DNA of 64,000 nucleotides from Reyranella sp. CPCC 100927 (lineage in GTDB: Bacteria; Pseudomonadota; Alphaproteobacteria; Reyranellales; Reyranellaceae): the NCBI RefSeq assembly GCF_007859315.1, contig NZ_VOHA01000001.1, positions 1,054,001 to 1,118,000 of the forward strand. Reading direction: 5' to 3'. The first letter of the stretch is position 1. Every line of letters begins with the position of its first letter. Under the pieces are notes generated by a model. It was not told the origin of the DNA. It worked only from the letters and a program-made list of their open reading frames with translations, and did no database searches. Shown here one piece after another: positions 36,428 to 45,344 of the stretch. Position numbers and translations under genes: made by a program.

Positions 36428-37873
36428 ATGGCGAGCACCGATACCGCCCGTCCGACGCCCCTCGTCGAGCCGCGCCGGCGATGGCGCTGGCTGGGATTCG
36501 GTCTGTCACCCCGGATCCTGGCGCTGGTGGTCGTGGCCGTGATGACGGCTGAAGTGGCGCTGTTCCTGCCCTCGATCGCGCGTTTTCGCCTGACCTGGCT
36601 GGAAGAGCGGATCGAGGCGGGGACTCTGGCGACCCTGGCGCTCGATGCCACGCCCGATAACATGGTCGACGAACGGCTGGCGCGCACGCTGCTCAATCAT
36701 GCCCGGGTCGATGCGGTGACCGTGATCGAACCGGGCAAGCCCAAGCGCGTACTGATGCCGCCCGGCGTGCCGGAGGCGGCCGACGCCGTCGAGCTGTTCG
36801 ACGCCAGTGTCATGGAGCTGATCTGGGATGCGCTGGAAGCGATGACCCGGTCGGGCAGCTACGAACTGCGGGTCGGCGGCCGCTCCAGCCGCATGCCGTC
36901 ATTCCAGGTCCACGTCTATGTCGACGAACTGCCGCTGCGCATCGCCATGTACGGCTATGCTCAGCGTATCCTGCTGCTGTCGATCATCATCGCCGCTTTC
37001 ACCGCCGGCCTGCTCTACGTCGCATTGCGCTGGCTGATCGTGCGTCCCCTGCAGCACGTTTCGGCCGAGATGGTGGCGTTTCGCCGCAATCCCGAGGACG
37101 AGACCATCAAGCCGCTGCCGGTGCGCCGGGCCGACGAGATCGGCATTGTCGATCGCGAGTTCGAGATCATGCAGCGCGAGCTGCGCTCGGCCTTGTTGCA
37201 GAAGAACCGGCTGGCCGAGCTCGGGTCGGCCATGAGCAAGATCAACCACGATCTGCGCAACATGCTGGCCACCACGCAGCTGCTGACCGACAAGCTGGCG
37301 CGCAGTGACGATGCCAAGATACGCGAACTGGCGCCGATCATGTTCGCGTCCATCGATCGCGCGGTGAAGTTGTGTGCCGATACCCTGAGCTACGCCCGCG
37401 GCCGGCCGACGCCGAAGCCGGCGGCGTTCGAGCTGGCCGACCTGGTCGACGAAGTCGGCATCCAGCTGCTGGAGCAGGGCGAGTCGGCCGATCCCAACAT
37501 GCTGCGCAACTGGCGCAACGACGTCGATCCGGCGCTGATCGTGACGGCGGATCGCAGCCTGCTGTTCCGCGTGGTGTTCAATCTCGGCCGCAACGCCTTC
37601 GAGGCGGGCGCGCGTGGCGTGACGATCTGCACCGAGCGCACCGTCGACGGCATCATCGTCGACCTGGCCGACGATGGGCCCGGCGTGCCGGTGCATGTCG
37701 AAGCGAGCCTGTTCCGTCCGTTTGCCGCCGGCGGCCGACCCGGCGGGTCGGGTCTTGGCCTGGCCATCGCCCGTGAACTGGTGCGCGCTCATGGCGGCGA
37801 CGTCACGCTGGCCGCCAACGGCGCCACCGGCGCCACGTTCCGGTTCACGCTGCCGCTGCGGCCCAGGGCCTAG
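36428..37873 (+). CDS. sensor histidine kinase, orphan
   Basis: A 481-residue membrane sensor kinase: TM1 about 28-48, a periplasmic loop of about 130 residues, TM2 179-200, HAMP-like linker, phospho-acceptor H274 in KINHDLRNML, N-box NLGRNAFEAG, G1 DDGPGVP and G2 GGSGLGLAIARELV. ATG 36428 starts the TM1 region. No response regulator gene adjoins it, so the partner is elsewhere. The signal is unknown. Confidence 0.92.
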   Translation: MASTDTARPTPLVEPRRRWRWLGFGLSPRILALVVVAVMTAEVALFLPSIARFRLTWLEERIEAGTLATLALDATPDNMVDERLARTLLNHARVDAVTVIEPGKPKRVLMPPGVPEAADAVELFDASVMELIWDALEAMTRSGSYELRVGGRSSRMPSFQVHVYVDELPLRIAMYGYAQRILLLSIIIAAFTAGLLYVALRWLIVRPLQHVSAEMVAFRRNPEDETIKPLPVRRADEIGIVDREFEIMQRELRSALLQKNRLAELGSAMSKINHDLRNMLATTQLLTDKLARSDDAKIRELAPIMFASIDRAVKLCADTLSYARGRPTPKPAAFELADLVDEVGIQLLEQGESADPNMLRNWRNDVDPALIVTADRSLLFRVVFNLGRNAFEAGARGVTICTERTVDGIIVDLADDGPGVPVHVEASLFRPFAAGGRPGGSGLGLAIARELVRAHGGDVTLAANGATGATFRFTLPLRPRA

Positions 37874-37904
37874 CCCCCGCTATCGCTCGAGTGTGACTCG
37901 GGAC

Positions 37905-37992
37905 TGTCATCCCGAGCGCAGCGAGGGATCTCTTGATGCAGGCGCACCCGTGCGTCTCTTGCAGAAGATCCCTCGCTGCGCTCGGGATGACA
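37905..37992. repeat. intergenic inverted repeat, 27-base perfect arms
   Basis: Arms 37905-37931 and 37966-37992 are exact reverse complements (beginning TGTCATCCCGAGCGCAGCGA). The 34-base centre is imperfect. It sits in the 148-base gap between convergent genes (kinase and MFS transporter) and can act as a bidirectional terminator. The TCATCCCGAGCGCAGCGAGGG core is a widespread dispersed type in proteobacterial genomes. Confidence 0.85.
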
Positions 37993-38021
37993 GCTGTATC
38001 AGTGACGCGTGATTCCGGATA

Positions 38022-39233
38022 CTAGCCCCGGCGTCCCGACACGGCGATGAACCAGAAAACGACCGCGACCAGCGACAGGCCCAGCAGCGTCCAGGTTGCC
38101 AGGCGGTAGTCGCCCGAGGCCGACCACAGCAACGCCATCAGGAACGGCCCGGCGGCGCGGGCCAGGATGCTCGGCGTTGCGAGCGCGCCGCTGATGGCGC
38201 CATAGGCGGATGCACCGAACAGTTCGGGCACGATGGTGCCGCGCACGATGGTGACGATGCCGTTGGGCAGGCCGTAGAGGACGGCGAAGACGATCAGCGA
38301 GGTGCCGCTGGCCGGCAGCATCAGGACGGCGATGGCAACCGGATAGAGGGCGAACGACACCGTGCCGAGCAGCCGCGTCGAGAAGGAGCGCGACAACCAC
38401 ACGAAGAGCAGGCGGCCGGCGACCTGCATCGGTCCGATGACGGCATAGCCGCTGACGATGGTCGCCATCGACAGGCCACCCTCCAGCATCAGTGGCATCA
38501 GGTGGAAGACGACAGCGGTGAACACCAGGCTGAGCGCGGTAAAGCATACCGCGAGCCCCCAGAACGCCGGCCGGTGCAGCGCGGCACGCAAGGCGGTGCG
38601 GTCGCGCGATACGTTGCGCGCTTGTTCGGTGGCTGCCAGCGGTGGCAGCAGGAACCAGTGCAGCGCGGCGCACAGCAGGTTGCAGGCTGCCATGACCAGC
38701 AGCGTATCACGCCAGCCGATGCGGTCGATTAGCCCCTGATTCAACGGCACGAACACGGTGCTGGCAAATCCGCCGACCAACGTCAGTGCCGTAATGGCGC
38801 GGCGGAAGTCACGTGGAAAGACGCGGGTCATGGCGGCGAAGGCCGGCTCATACAACGCTCCGGCCATCGATACGCCGATCAGGGCCCACAGCACATAGAA
38901 CGCCGCGAGTGCGCCGATCCATGACCACGCCGCCAGCAACACCGCGCCCGTGATCGAGGCCAGGGTCATCAGTCCGCGGGCGCCGTTGCGGTCGATCCAG
39001 ACGCCGGCGCCGAACGCGCACAGACCCGACGTCAGCAATCCGATCGACAGTGCGGCGTTGAGGTCGGGGCGCGACCACCCGAGCTCGCGCTCCATCGGTA
39101 CCACCAGCACGGCGAAGCCGTAGTAGAGCGTGCCCCAGGAGATCAGCTGGGCGATTGCGACGCCCCATATCAGGGTCCAGGCGCGTCGTCCGCGGAGATC
39201 AAGGCCGGTGGCCGGCAGCGGCGCTGCGGTCAT
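38022..39233 (-). CDS. MFS transporter
   Basis: A 403-residue major facilitator with about 12 hydrophobic helices. The family loop between helices 2 and 3 reads GAGVWIDRNGARGL, and the second half repeats this form (GRLLFVWLSRSFSTRL). The pattern (GTLYYGFAVLVVPMERELGW near the N-terminus) resembles oxalate/monocarboxylate-type MFS proteins. Substrate unknown. ATG 39233; the frame continues upstream without similarity. Confidence 0.88.
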   Translation of the reverse strand: MTAAPLPATGLDLRGRRAWTLIWGVAIAQLISWGTLYYGFAVLVVPMERELGWSRPDLNAALSIGLLTSGLCAFGAGVWIDRNGARGLMTLASITGAVLLAAWSWIGALAAFYVLWALIGVSMAGALYEPAFAAMTRVFPRDFRRAITALTLVGGFASTVFVPLNQGLIDRIGWRDTLLVMAACNLLCAALHWFLLPPLAATEQARNVSRDRTALRAALHRPAFWGLAVCFTALSLVFTAVVFHLMPLMLEGGLSMATIVSGYAVIGPMQVAGRLLFVWLSRSFSTRLLGTVSFALYPVAIAVLMLPASGTSLIVFAVLYGLPNGIVTIVRGTIVPELFGASAYGAISGALATPSILARAAGPFLMALLWSASGDYRLATWTLLGLSLVAVVFWFIAVSGRRG

Positions 39234-39271
39234 CCCTTGAAGCTTGAACAGATTGAAACAACCATCGAACG

Positions 39272-40462
39272 CTAATCTAACGCCAGCAACAGCCCCTTCA
39301 GGTAGGCGGTTTCCGGCAGGCTGGGATGCACCGGATGGTCCATGCCGGCGCCGGTCGCGCGCAGCACGCGGGCCTCGCGGCCGGCATCGTGCAGGCCGCG
39401 CTTGACCTGCTCGGCAAACAGCGTCGGATCGACCAGGTGCGAGCACGACGCGACGAACAGCAGACCACTGGGCACGACCAACGGTGCGGCCAGCCGCGTC
39501 ATCTTGCGATAGCCCTGGGCGCCGGGCTTGATGTCCTTGCGGCTCTTCACGAACGCCGGCGGATCGCAGATCACGACATCGAAGCGCTCGTTCTGCTTGT
39601 CGAGCCGGGCCAGCTCGTCGAACACCTCGGCGCGCGTGAAGCGGCAGCGCGCGCCGACGCTGTTGGCCTCCGCCGCCTGCTTGGCAAGGTCGAGCGCCGG
39701 CTGCGAGCGGTCGACCATGTGGACCTCGGCGGCACCGTTGACGGCGGCCAGCACGCCGAAGCCGCCGGCGTAGGTATAGGTATCGAGCACGCGCGCGCCG
39801 GCGGCGAAGGCGGCGACCATGGCGCGGTTGTCGCGCTGGTCGAAGAACCAGCCGGTCTTCTGGCCGCCGGCCGGATCGCAGACGAAGCGGGCACCGTTCT
39901 CGATCAGGTCGACCGTGCCGGCGATCTCGCCCTTCAGGATCCGGGTCTCGAGCTCGAGGCCTTCCAGTTTGCGTGCCGGCGAATCGTTCTTCAGCAGCAC
40001 CGCCGCCGGCGCAACGACCGCGTCGAGCGCGGCAAGGATATCGTTCGTCAGACGGTCCATGCCGGCGGTGTTGGTCTGCACCACGCACACATCGCCATAG
40101 CGATCGACGATCAGCCCGGGCAGGCCGTCGGCTTCGGCATGCACGAGGCGATAGTGCGGCACGCCGCCGTAGAGGCGCGTCCGCAACTGCAGGGCGGCGG
40201 CCAGGCGGCTCTCGATCAGGCTGCGATCCAGCCGCGCATCGCCATCGGCGCAGACGACACGCGCTGCGATCAGCGAGTGGGGATTGAATGTCGCGATGCC
40301 CAGCGCATCGCCGCCGGCGGCCCGCAGCACCACCGGCGAGCCCGGCGCCAGCGCCTTGGTCGCCGGCTCCATCAGGATCTCGTTGGAGAAGGCCCACGGA
40401 TGGCCCAGCCGCAAACGGCGATCTTCGCCGGCGCGCATCAGGACACTGGGGTATTTCGACAT
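39272..40462 (-). CDS. class I SAM-dependent rRNA methyltransferase (RlmI-like)
   Basis: A 396-residue protein with an N-terminal PUA-like domain (MRAGEDRRLRLGHPWAFSNE), a central EEHEA-like region (DRYGDVCVVQTNTAGMD), and a Rossmann methyltransferase (GWFFDQRDNRAMV, VLDTYTYAGGFGVLA, catalytic DPPAFVKSRKD, SCSHLVDPTLF). Members methylate 23S rRNA cytosine C1962 (RlmI) or a close relative. It precedes the MFS gene by 38 bases on the same strand. Confidence 0.9.
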   Translation of the reverse strand: MSKYPSVLMRAGEDRRLRLGHPWAFSNEILMEPATKALAPGSPVVLRAAGGDALGIATFNPHSLIAARVVCADGDARLDRSLIESRLAAALQLRTRLYGGVPHYRLVHAEADGLPGLIVDRYGDVCVVQTNTAGMDRLTNDILAALDAVVAPAAVLLKNDSPARKLEGLELETRILKGEIAGTVDLIENGARFVCDPAGGQKTGWFFDQRDNRAMVAAFAAGARVLDTYTYAGGFGVLAAVNGAAEVHMVDRSQPALDLAKQAAEANSVGARCRFTRAEVFDELARLDKQNERFDVVICDPPAFVKSRKDIKPGAQGYRKMTRLAAPLVVPSGLLFVASCSHLVDPTLFAEQVKRGLHDAGREARVLRATGAGMDHPVHPSLPETAYLKGLLLALD

Positions 40463-40580
40463 GACGACTCCGGCCGAAGGCCGCTCTATGGACGTACGAA
40501 GACAAAATCCAGGTTTCTACTAGCGTGCCCTCATCCCAATGTCGAAGGCGAAACAATGCACATCAATGCGCCGTGGCGGC

Positions 40581-42320
40581 TCAATCGCCGATGGCGACGC
40601 CGTCGCGTCGGGGATCGGCACCGCCTTCATAGCCGAGGAACCTGCCGACATCATCATAGCGCGCGCGGATGCCATGCAACCCACCTTGATGCGGGGCAAT
40701 GACGACTTCGTGTCCGCGCGCGCGCAGCTCGCCGGCGAGGTGATCGGCATCGGCGTGGCTTTCGATCTCGGTGGCGCCGTTGCGGTTGAGCAGACGCGGC
40801 GTGGCGATCGCTTGCTGCAGCGTGTCGGGACCGTCGAGTGCGTGCAGCAGTGTCTGCAGCACGTCGCCGATGATCCGCGTGCCACCGGCCGATCCGATGG
40901 CCAGCACGAAGCGCCCATCGCGGTCCAGCACGATGAGCGGTGTCATCGACGAGCGTGGCCGCTTGCCGGGCTGGGCCCGGTTGGCCACCGGCCGTCCCTC
41001 GTCGACGGGTGACAGGTTGAAGTCGGTCAGCTCGTTGTTCAGCAGGAAGCCGCCGACGCTGCGGCGGGCGCCGAACGACGCCTCGATGGTGGTCGTGAAC
41101 GAGACGGCGTTGCCGTCGCGATCGACGATGGCCATGTGGCTGGTTCCACCCTGCGGTTTTTCGGGCACCGCCGGCATGTCGGTGCTGGCGGTGCCGGGCG
41201 GCAATCCCGGCTTGGCCTTGCCGATGCTGCGATCATCGCTCAGCAGGCGTGCGCGCTTGTCGAGATAGGCGCCATCCAGCAGTCCATCGACGGGCACGGG
41301 CAGAAAGCCGGGATCGGCCACCCAGCGGTCACGGTCGGCAAAGGCGAGACGGCTCACCTCGGCGACGTGATGGGCGAACAGCGTTTGTCCTGTCGAACGC
41401 CGCAACAGGGCGAGCGCCTGGAGGACCGCCAGCGGCCCTGACGAAGGCGGGCCGATGCCGCAGATGGTCCAGTCGCGATAGGGACGGCACAGCGGCGTGC
41501 GCTCCAGCGGCCGGTAGGCGGCAAGATCCTCCAGAGTCATCGTGCCCGGCCGCGGCTCGCGTTGGACGACGGCGACGAATTCGGCCGCCAGTGGGCCGGC
41601 ATGCAGCGCGTCGGCGCCGTGCTCGGCCAGCAGGCGCATCGTGGCGGCCAGCGCCGGATTGCGGATGGTATCACCGCGCTTCTTCGGCGAGCCGTCGTCA
41701 TTGAAATAGATCGTGCGGGCCTGCGGGTCGTTGCGCAGCGCCGTCTCCGTGGCCAGCGCGTTGGCCAGGCGCGGTGGTACTGGAAATCCATTCTCGGCCA
41801 GCCGGATGGCGGGCGTGAAGAGGTCATGCCACGGCAGTTTGCCGTGCCGGCGGTGTGCTTCCTCCAGCATGCGCATCACGCCGGGCACGCCGACCGACAG
41901 CCCCGATACAACGGCCTGCGGGAAGGAGAGCAGCTTGCCGTCGCCGCCCAGGAACATGGTGTCGCGCGCGCCCGCGGGTGCCGTCTCGCGGCCGTCCCAT
42001 GCCGTCACCTGGAAGCTGCGGGCATCGTAGTGGACCAGAAAACCGCCGCCGCCGATGCCCGAGGCCTGTGGCTCCACCACACCCAGCACCAGTTGCACGG
42101 CAATGGCGGCATCGATCGCCGAGCCGCCGGCGCGCAGGATCGCAAGGCCGGCGTCGCTCGCCATCGGGTTGGCCGCGGCAACCATCTGGGTCTTCGCCAA
42201 CGTCTGCGGCTCGCGTGCCGTCGTTGCGGTCGGCAGCAGCGTGATGGCGCATCCGATGATCAGCAGGGTTCGGCGCATCAGCGCCCTGGCATTGAGCAGA
42301 CCGACGCGCGACGCGATCAT
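40581..42320 (-). CDS. ggt: gamma-glutamyltransferase
   Basis: A 579-residue secreted Ntn-hydrolase precursor that cleaves or transfers gamma-glutamyl groups, for example from glutathione. N-terminal signal peptide (RRTLLIIGCAITLLPTATTA). Large-subunit motifs are PQASGIGGGGFLVHYDAR and GIGPPSSGPLAVLQAL; the autoprocessing Thr begins the small subunit at GGTSHMAIVDRDGNAVSFTT. ATG 42320 with GGAG 5 bases upstream is used; ATG 42278 is also possible. Divergent from a P1 peptidase, 112 bases away. Confidence 0.94.
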   Translation of the reverse strand: MIASRVGLLNARALMRRTLLIIGCAITLLPTATTAREPQTLAKTQMVAAANPMASDAGLAILRAGGSAIDAAIAVQLVLGVVEPQASGIGGGGFLVHYDARSFQVTAWDGRETAPAGARDTMFLGGDGKLLSFPQAVVSGLSVGVPGVMRMLEEAHRRHGKLPWHDLFTPAIRLAENGFPVPPRLANALATETALRNDPQARTIYFNDDGSPKKRGDTIRNPALAATMRLLAEHGADALHAGPLAAEFVAVVQREPRPGTMTLEDLAAYRPLERTPLCRPYRDWTICGIGPPSSGPLAVLQALALLRRSTGQTLFAHHVAEVSRLAFADRDRWVADPGFLPVPVDGLLDGAYLDKRARLLSDDRSIGKAKPGLPPGTASTDMPAVPEKPQGGTSHMAIVDRDGNAVSFTTTIEASFGARRSVGGFLLNNELTDFNLSPVDEGRPVANRAQPGKRPRSSMTPLIVLDRDGRFVLAIGSAGGTRIIGDVLQTLLHALDGPDTLQQAIATPRLLNRNGATEIESHADADHLAGELRARGHEVVIAPHQGGLHGIRARYDDVGRFLGYEGGADPRRDGVAIGD

Positions 42321-42432
42321 GGTGGCTCCGGATCAGGTTGCCGCAAGCCTGCGCTGCTTCGCGGGTGTTCGCAACCGGTGCTCTTGTGCATGATGCCGTG
42401 GGCGCGCGATGCGTCCTACAGATGAGGTCTCG

Positions 42433-43470
42433 ATGCTGCAACCCGGCCCGCGCAACCTGATCACCGACGTCGATGGCATCCTGGTTGGCAATGCCGACGA
42501 TCATCGCGTGCGATCGGGCACCACGGTTGTCTTGTGCGAGCAGCCGGCCTGCGCCGCGGTCGACGTGCGCGGCGGCGCGCCGGGCACACGCGAGACCGAT
42601 CTGCTGGATCCGGTGTGTCGGGTCGACGCGATCGATGCCATTGCGCTGTCGGGCGGCTCGGCATTCGGGCTGTCGGCGGCGGATGGCGTCATGAAGTGGC
42701 TGCGCGAGCACGGGCGCGGCATACCGGTGGGGCCGATCGCGGTGCCCATCGTGCCGACCGCGATCCTGTTCGACCTGCTCAACGGCGGCGACAAGGACTG
42801 GGCCTGGCCGCCCTATCGCGAGCTGGGGCATGCCGCCACGGCAGCCGCATCCAAGGATTTCGCCCTGGGCAACGCCGGCGCCGGCCTGGGCGCCAAGGCC
42901 GGCAACCTCAAGGGCGGGCTGGGCAGTGCGTCCGCGGTCGACGTGCAGAGCGGCCTGCAGGTCGGCGCCCTGGTCGCCGTCAACGCCCGCGGCTTCACGA
43001 CCATGGGTGACCTGCCGCAGTTCTGGGCCTGGGCGCTGGAGCAGGGCAGCGAGTTCGGCGGCTTGCCGCCGCCACCGCGCGGCCTGGAATTGCGCGTCTC
43101 GCATCGTCGCGGCGAGCTTACGCACGATGATGTCAGGCCGGCCGAGGCCGCAGCCGATGACCCGCGCGGCAACACCACCATCGCGGTGGTCGCCACCAAT
43201 GCCCGGCTCGACAAGGCGACCTGCCGCCGGCTGGCCGTGATGGCCCAGGACGGGCTCGCGCGTGCCATCCGGCCCGTGCATACGCCGCAGGATGGCGACT
43301 CCGTCTTCGCGCTGGCCACCGGCCAGCTGGGGCAGACGATGGATCCCCTGATGATCGCCGAATTGGGCACCCTGGCTGCCGACTGCCTGGCCCGGGCCGT
43401 CGCACGCGCGATCTACCACGCCCGTACGCTGGGCGGCTTCCCCAGCTGGCAGGAGATGTTCGGGCGTTGA
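42433..43470 (+). CDS. P1 family peptidase (DmpA/NylC superfamily)
   Basis: A 345-residue Ntn-fold peptidase of the P1 family (beta-aminopeptidase/6-aminohexanoate hydrolase relatives). Motifs: NLITDVDGILVGNA, ALSGGSAFGLSAADGVMKWL, and the maturation site KGGLGSASAVD, where a Gly-Ser bond would be cut to free the nucleophile. ATG 42433 is preceded by GAGG at 9 bases; an upstream ATG at 42409 is less likely. No signal peptide seen. Divergent from ggt and upstream of a peptide-type ABC system, so a peptide or modified amino acid role is inferred. Confidence 0.86.
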   Translation: MLQPGPRNLITDVDGILVGNADDHRVRSGTTVVLCEQPACAAVDVRGGAPGTRETDLLDPVCRVDAIDAIALSGGSAFGLSAADGVMKWLREHGRGIPVGPIAVPIVPTAILFDLLNGGDKDWAWPPYRELGHAATAAASKDFALGNAGAGLGAKAGNLKGGLGSASAVDVQSGLQVGALVAVNARGFTTMGDLPQFWAWALEQGSEFGGLPPPPRGLELRVSHRRGELTHDDVRPAEAAADDPRGNTTIAVVATNARLDKATCRRLAVMAQDGLARAIRPVHTPQDGDSVFALATGQLGQTMDPLMIAELGTLAADCLARAVARAIYHARTLGGFPSWQEMFGR

Positions 43471-43561
43471 TTTTTGGACCGCGCGCGTCCACGCGCGCAT
43501 CATGGTCGCCCTGCGCTGACGCTTCGGGCGAATGCGCGCGTCCACGTGCGCGGTCCAAAAG
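43471..43561. repeat. intergenic inverted repeat
   Basis: Arms TTTTTGGACCGCGCGCGTCC... (from 43471) and ...GCGCGGTCCAAAAG (to 43561) form an almost perfect stem with a loop of about 28 bases. It immediately follows the P1 peptidase stop, so it can serve as a terminator. Its inner part (GCGTCCACGCGCGCATC) resembles the 45179 element. Confidence 0.7.
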
Positions 43562-43572
43562 AAGCCATCCCA

Positions 43573-43601
43573 TTGGCCGCCTGCGAGCGGCTTGTTATGG
43601 T
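43573..43601 (+). promoter_or_regulatory. candidate housekeeping promoter of the ABC/Rieske operon
   Basis: TTGGCC, 17 bases, TATGGT, ending 52 bases before the start of the solute-binding protein. Same TATGGT type as before dapD and argB. Confidence 0.45.
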
Positions 43602-43653
43602 CGGCGTCCGGAATGGCCGCGCCTGGAGACGGCACCGTCAGATGGAGGCATAG

Positions 43654-45174
43654 ATGAGCGACTTCACCCGCCGGCAGCTGGGCGGACTTCTCGGCGGGGC
43701 CAGTGCCCTGGCGCTGCTGGGCGCAGCGCCGCAGGCGTGGGGGCAGGCGCCGGTGCGCGCCAAGGACGGCGTCGTGGTGATCGGCATGCCGCTGGAGCCG
43801 CCGGTGCTGGACCCCAACCTCAATGCCGCCTCGGCGGTGCGCGAGATCACCTATCAGAACATCTACGAGAGCCTGACCCGCATCGACAGCAAGGGCGCCA
43901 TCATTCCCGGCCTGGCCGAGAGCTGGACCGTGTCGGAGGACGGCCAGCAGTTCGTCTTCAAGCTGCGGGCCGGCGTGAAGTACCATGACGGCGAGCCGTG
44001 TACGGCGGACGACGTGAAGTTCTCGCTTGATCGCCTGTCGGCGCCCGATTCGACCGCCCCTGGCAAATCGCTCTACGCCACCATCAAGAGCGTCGACGTC
44101 GTGGATCCCACCACGGTGCGCGTGACGCTGAAGGGCCCCGACGCCTTCTTCCTGTACAATGTCGGTATCGGCGATGCCGCCATCATGGGACGCAAGAGCG
44201 CTGCCACCAACGGCACCAAGCCGATCGGCACCGGCCCCTTCATGTTCAAGGAGCGCAAGGAGGGCGACTCGGTGACCCTGGTCAAGGCACCGACGTATCG
44301 CGATCCCGGATCCATCAAGCTCAACACGCTGATCTTCAAGATCATCAAGGACCCGGCGGCACAGGTCAACGCGTTGAAGGCCGGCGACGTCGACACCATC
44401 GCCGGCTTCCAGTCGCCCGAGCAGGTCAACCAGATCAAGGCCGATGGGCGCTTCACGGTCGTCATCGGTTCGACCGAGGGCGAGACGATCCTCGCCACCA
44501 ACAACGCCAAGAAGCCGATGAGCGACCTGCGGGTGCGCCAGGCCATCGCGCACGCCATCAACCGCGAGGATCTGATCGCCGGCGAGAACGGCTTCGCCTT
44601 GCCGATCGGCAGCCACTTCCCGCCGCACCATCCGGCCTATGTCGATCTCACCAAGACCTATCCGTTCGACATCGCCAAGGCCAAGAAGCTGCTGGCCGAG
44701 GCGGGCTATCCCAACGGCTTCGAGGCCAGCCTGAAGCTGCCGCCGGTGGGTTACGCCCAGCGGTCGGGCGAAATTATCGTCAGCCAGCTCGGCAAGATCG
44801 GCATCAAGCTGACGATCACGCAGCTGCAGTGGCCGCAATGGCTGCAGGAAGTGTTCAAGGACTTCAACTACGACTTCACCATCGTGGCCCATACCGAGGC
44901 CAACGACTTGGACCGCTATCGCCGCGACGGCTACTACTGGGGCTACAACTCCCAGGCCTTCAAGGACAACTGGGCGGCCGTGGTGAAGGAGGTCGACCCC
45001 GCCAAGCGCACCGAACTCCTGAAGAAGGCGCAGAAGATCATCGCCGACGACGCCGTGAACGGTTTCCTGTTCCAGCTCGTCCGGGTCGGCGTCTGGAACA
45101 AGAACCTGATGGGCATGTGGGACAACTCACCCACGCCGGCGATCGACATGACGGCGGTCTACTGGAAGGTGTAG
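43654..45174 (+). CDS. ABC transporter substrate-binding protein, family 5 (peptide/nickel type)
   Basis: A 506-residue periplasmic binding protein (SBP_bac_5). Twin-arginine-like N-terminus TRRQLGGLLGGASALALLGA with cleavage after QAWGQA; then IYESLTRIDSKGAIIPGLAES and KYHDGEPCTADDVKFSLDRL, both typical of the oligopeptide-binding class. It heads a plus-strand set with a Rieske oxygenase and two DppB/DppC permeases, but no ATPase gene is present in the window. The ligand is not predictable. Confidence 0.93.
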   Translation: MSDFTRRQLGGLLGGASALALLGAAPQAWGQAPVRAKDGVVVIGMPLEPPVLDPNLNAASAVREITYQNIYESLTRIDSKGAIIPGLAESWTVSEDGQQFVFKLRAGVKYHDGEPCTADDVKFSLDRLSAPDSTAPGKSLYATIKSVDVVDPTTVRVTLKGPDAFFLYNVGIGDAAIMGRKSAATNGTKPIGTGPFMFKERKEGDSVTLVKAPTYRDPGSIKLNTLIFKIIKDPAAQVNALKAGDVDTIAGFQSPEQVNQIKADGRFTVVIGSTEGETILATNNAKKPMSDLRVRQAIAHAINREDLIAGENGFALPIGSHFPPHHPAYVDLTKTYPFDIAKAKKLLAEAGYPNGFEASLKLPPVGYAQRSGEIIVSQLGKIGIKLTITQLQWPQWLQEVFKDFNYDFTIVAHTEANDLDRYRRDGYYWGYNSQAFKDNWAAVVKEVDPAKRTELLKKAQKIIADDAVNGFLFQLVRVGVWNKNLMGMWDNSPTPAIDMTAVYWKV

Positions 45175-45178
45175 CCTT

Positions 45179-45266
45179 CCTGGGAGCGCGGGCGTCTCGC
45201 CCGCATCAGGTCGGGCGAAAAACAAAACTTTCACCTTGATGCGGATCAGAGGCCCGCGCTCCCAGG
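45179..45266. repeat. intergenic inverted repeat
   Basis: Arms CCTGGGAGCGCGGGC (45179-45193) and GCCCGCGCTCCCAGG (45252-45266) are perfect complements, with a further CGCATCA/TGATGCG pairing inside. It follows the SBP stop by 4 bases, so it can cut the SBP message before the Rieske gene. Partial copies lie at 49684-49715 and 49873-49886. Confidence 0.8.
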
Positions 45267-45290
45267 GGTATTGCCCTATGGTGACATGAA

Positions 45291-45308
45291 ATCTAATTTA
45301 TATTAGAT
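45291..45308. promoter_or_regulatory. AT-rich palindrome upstream of the Rieske oxygenase
   Basis: ATCTAAT-TTAT-ATTAGAT, a perfect 7-base inverted repeat in otherwise GC-rich DNA, 37 bases before the ATG. A TATGGT (45277) lies just upstream. Probably a binding site for a dimeric regulator that is not encoded next to it. Confidence 0.55.
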
Positions 45309-45344
45309 AGATAGGTGATTGGACGATCAGCAAGGGAGGGCGAC

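Noticed and set aside
38022-40556. Single 844-residue minus-strand frame
   Set aside because: Only the part from ATG 39233 encodes an MFS protein; the rest shadows the RlmI-like gene in another frame.
41824-44892. 1022-residue minus-strand frame
   Set aside because: Crosses the real GGT, P1 peptidase and SBP genes; composition is of an antisense GC-rich frame.
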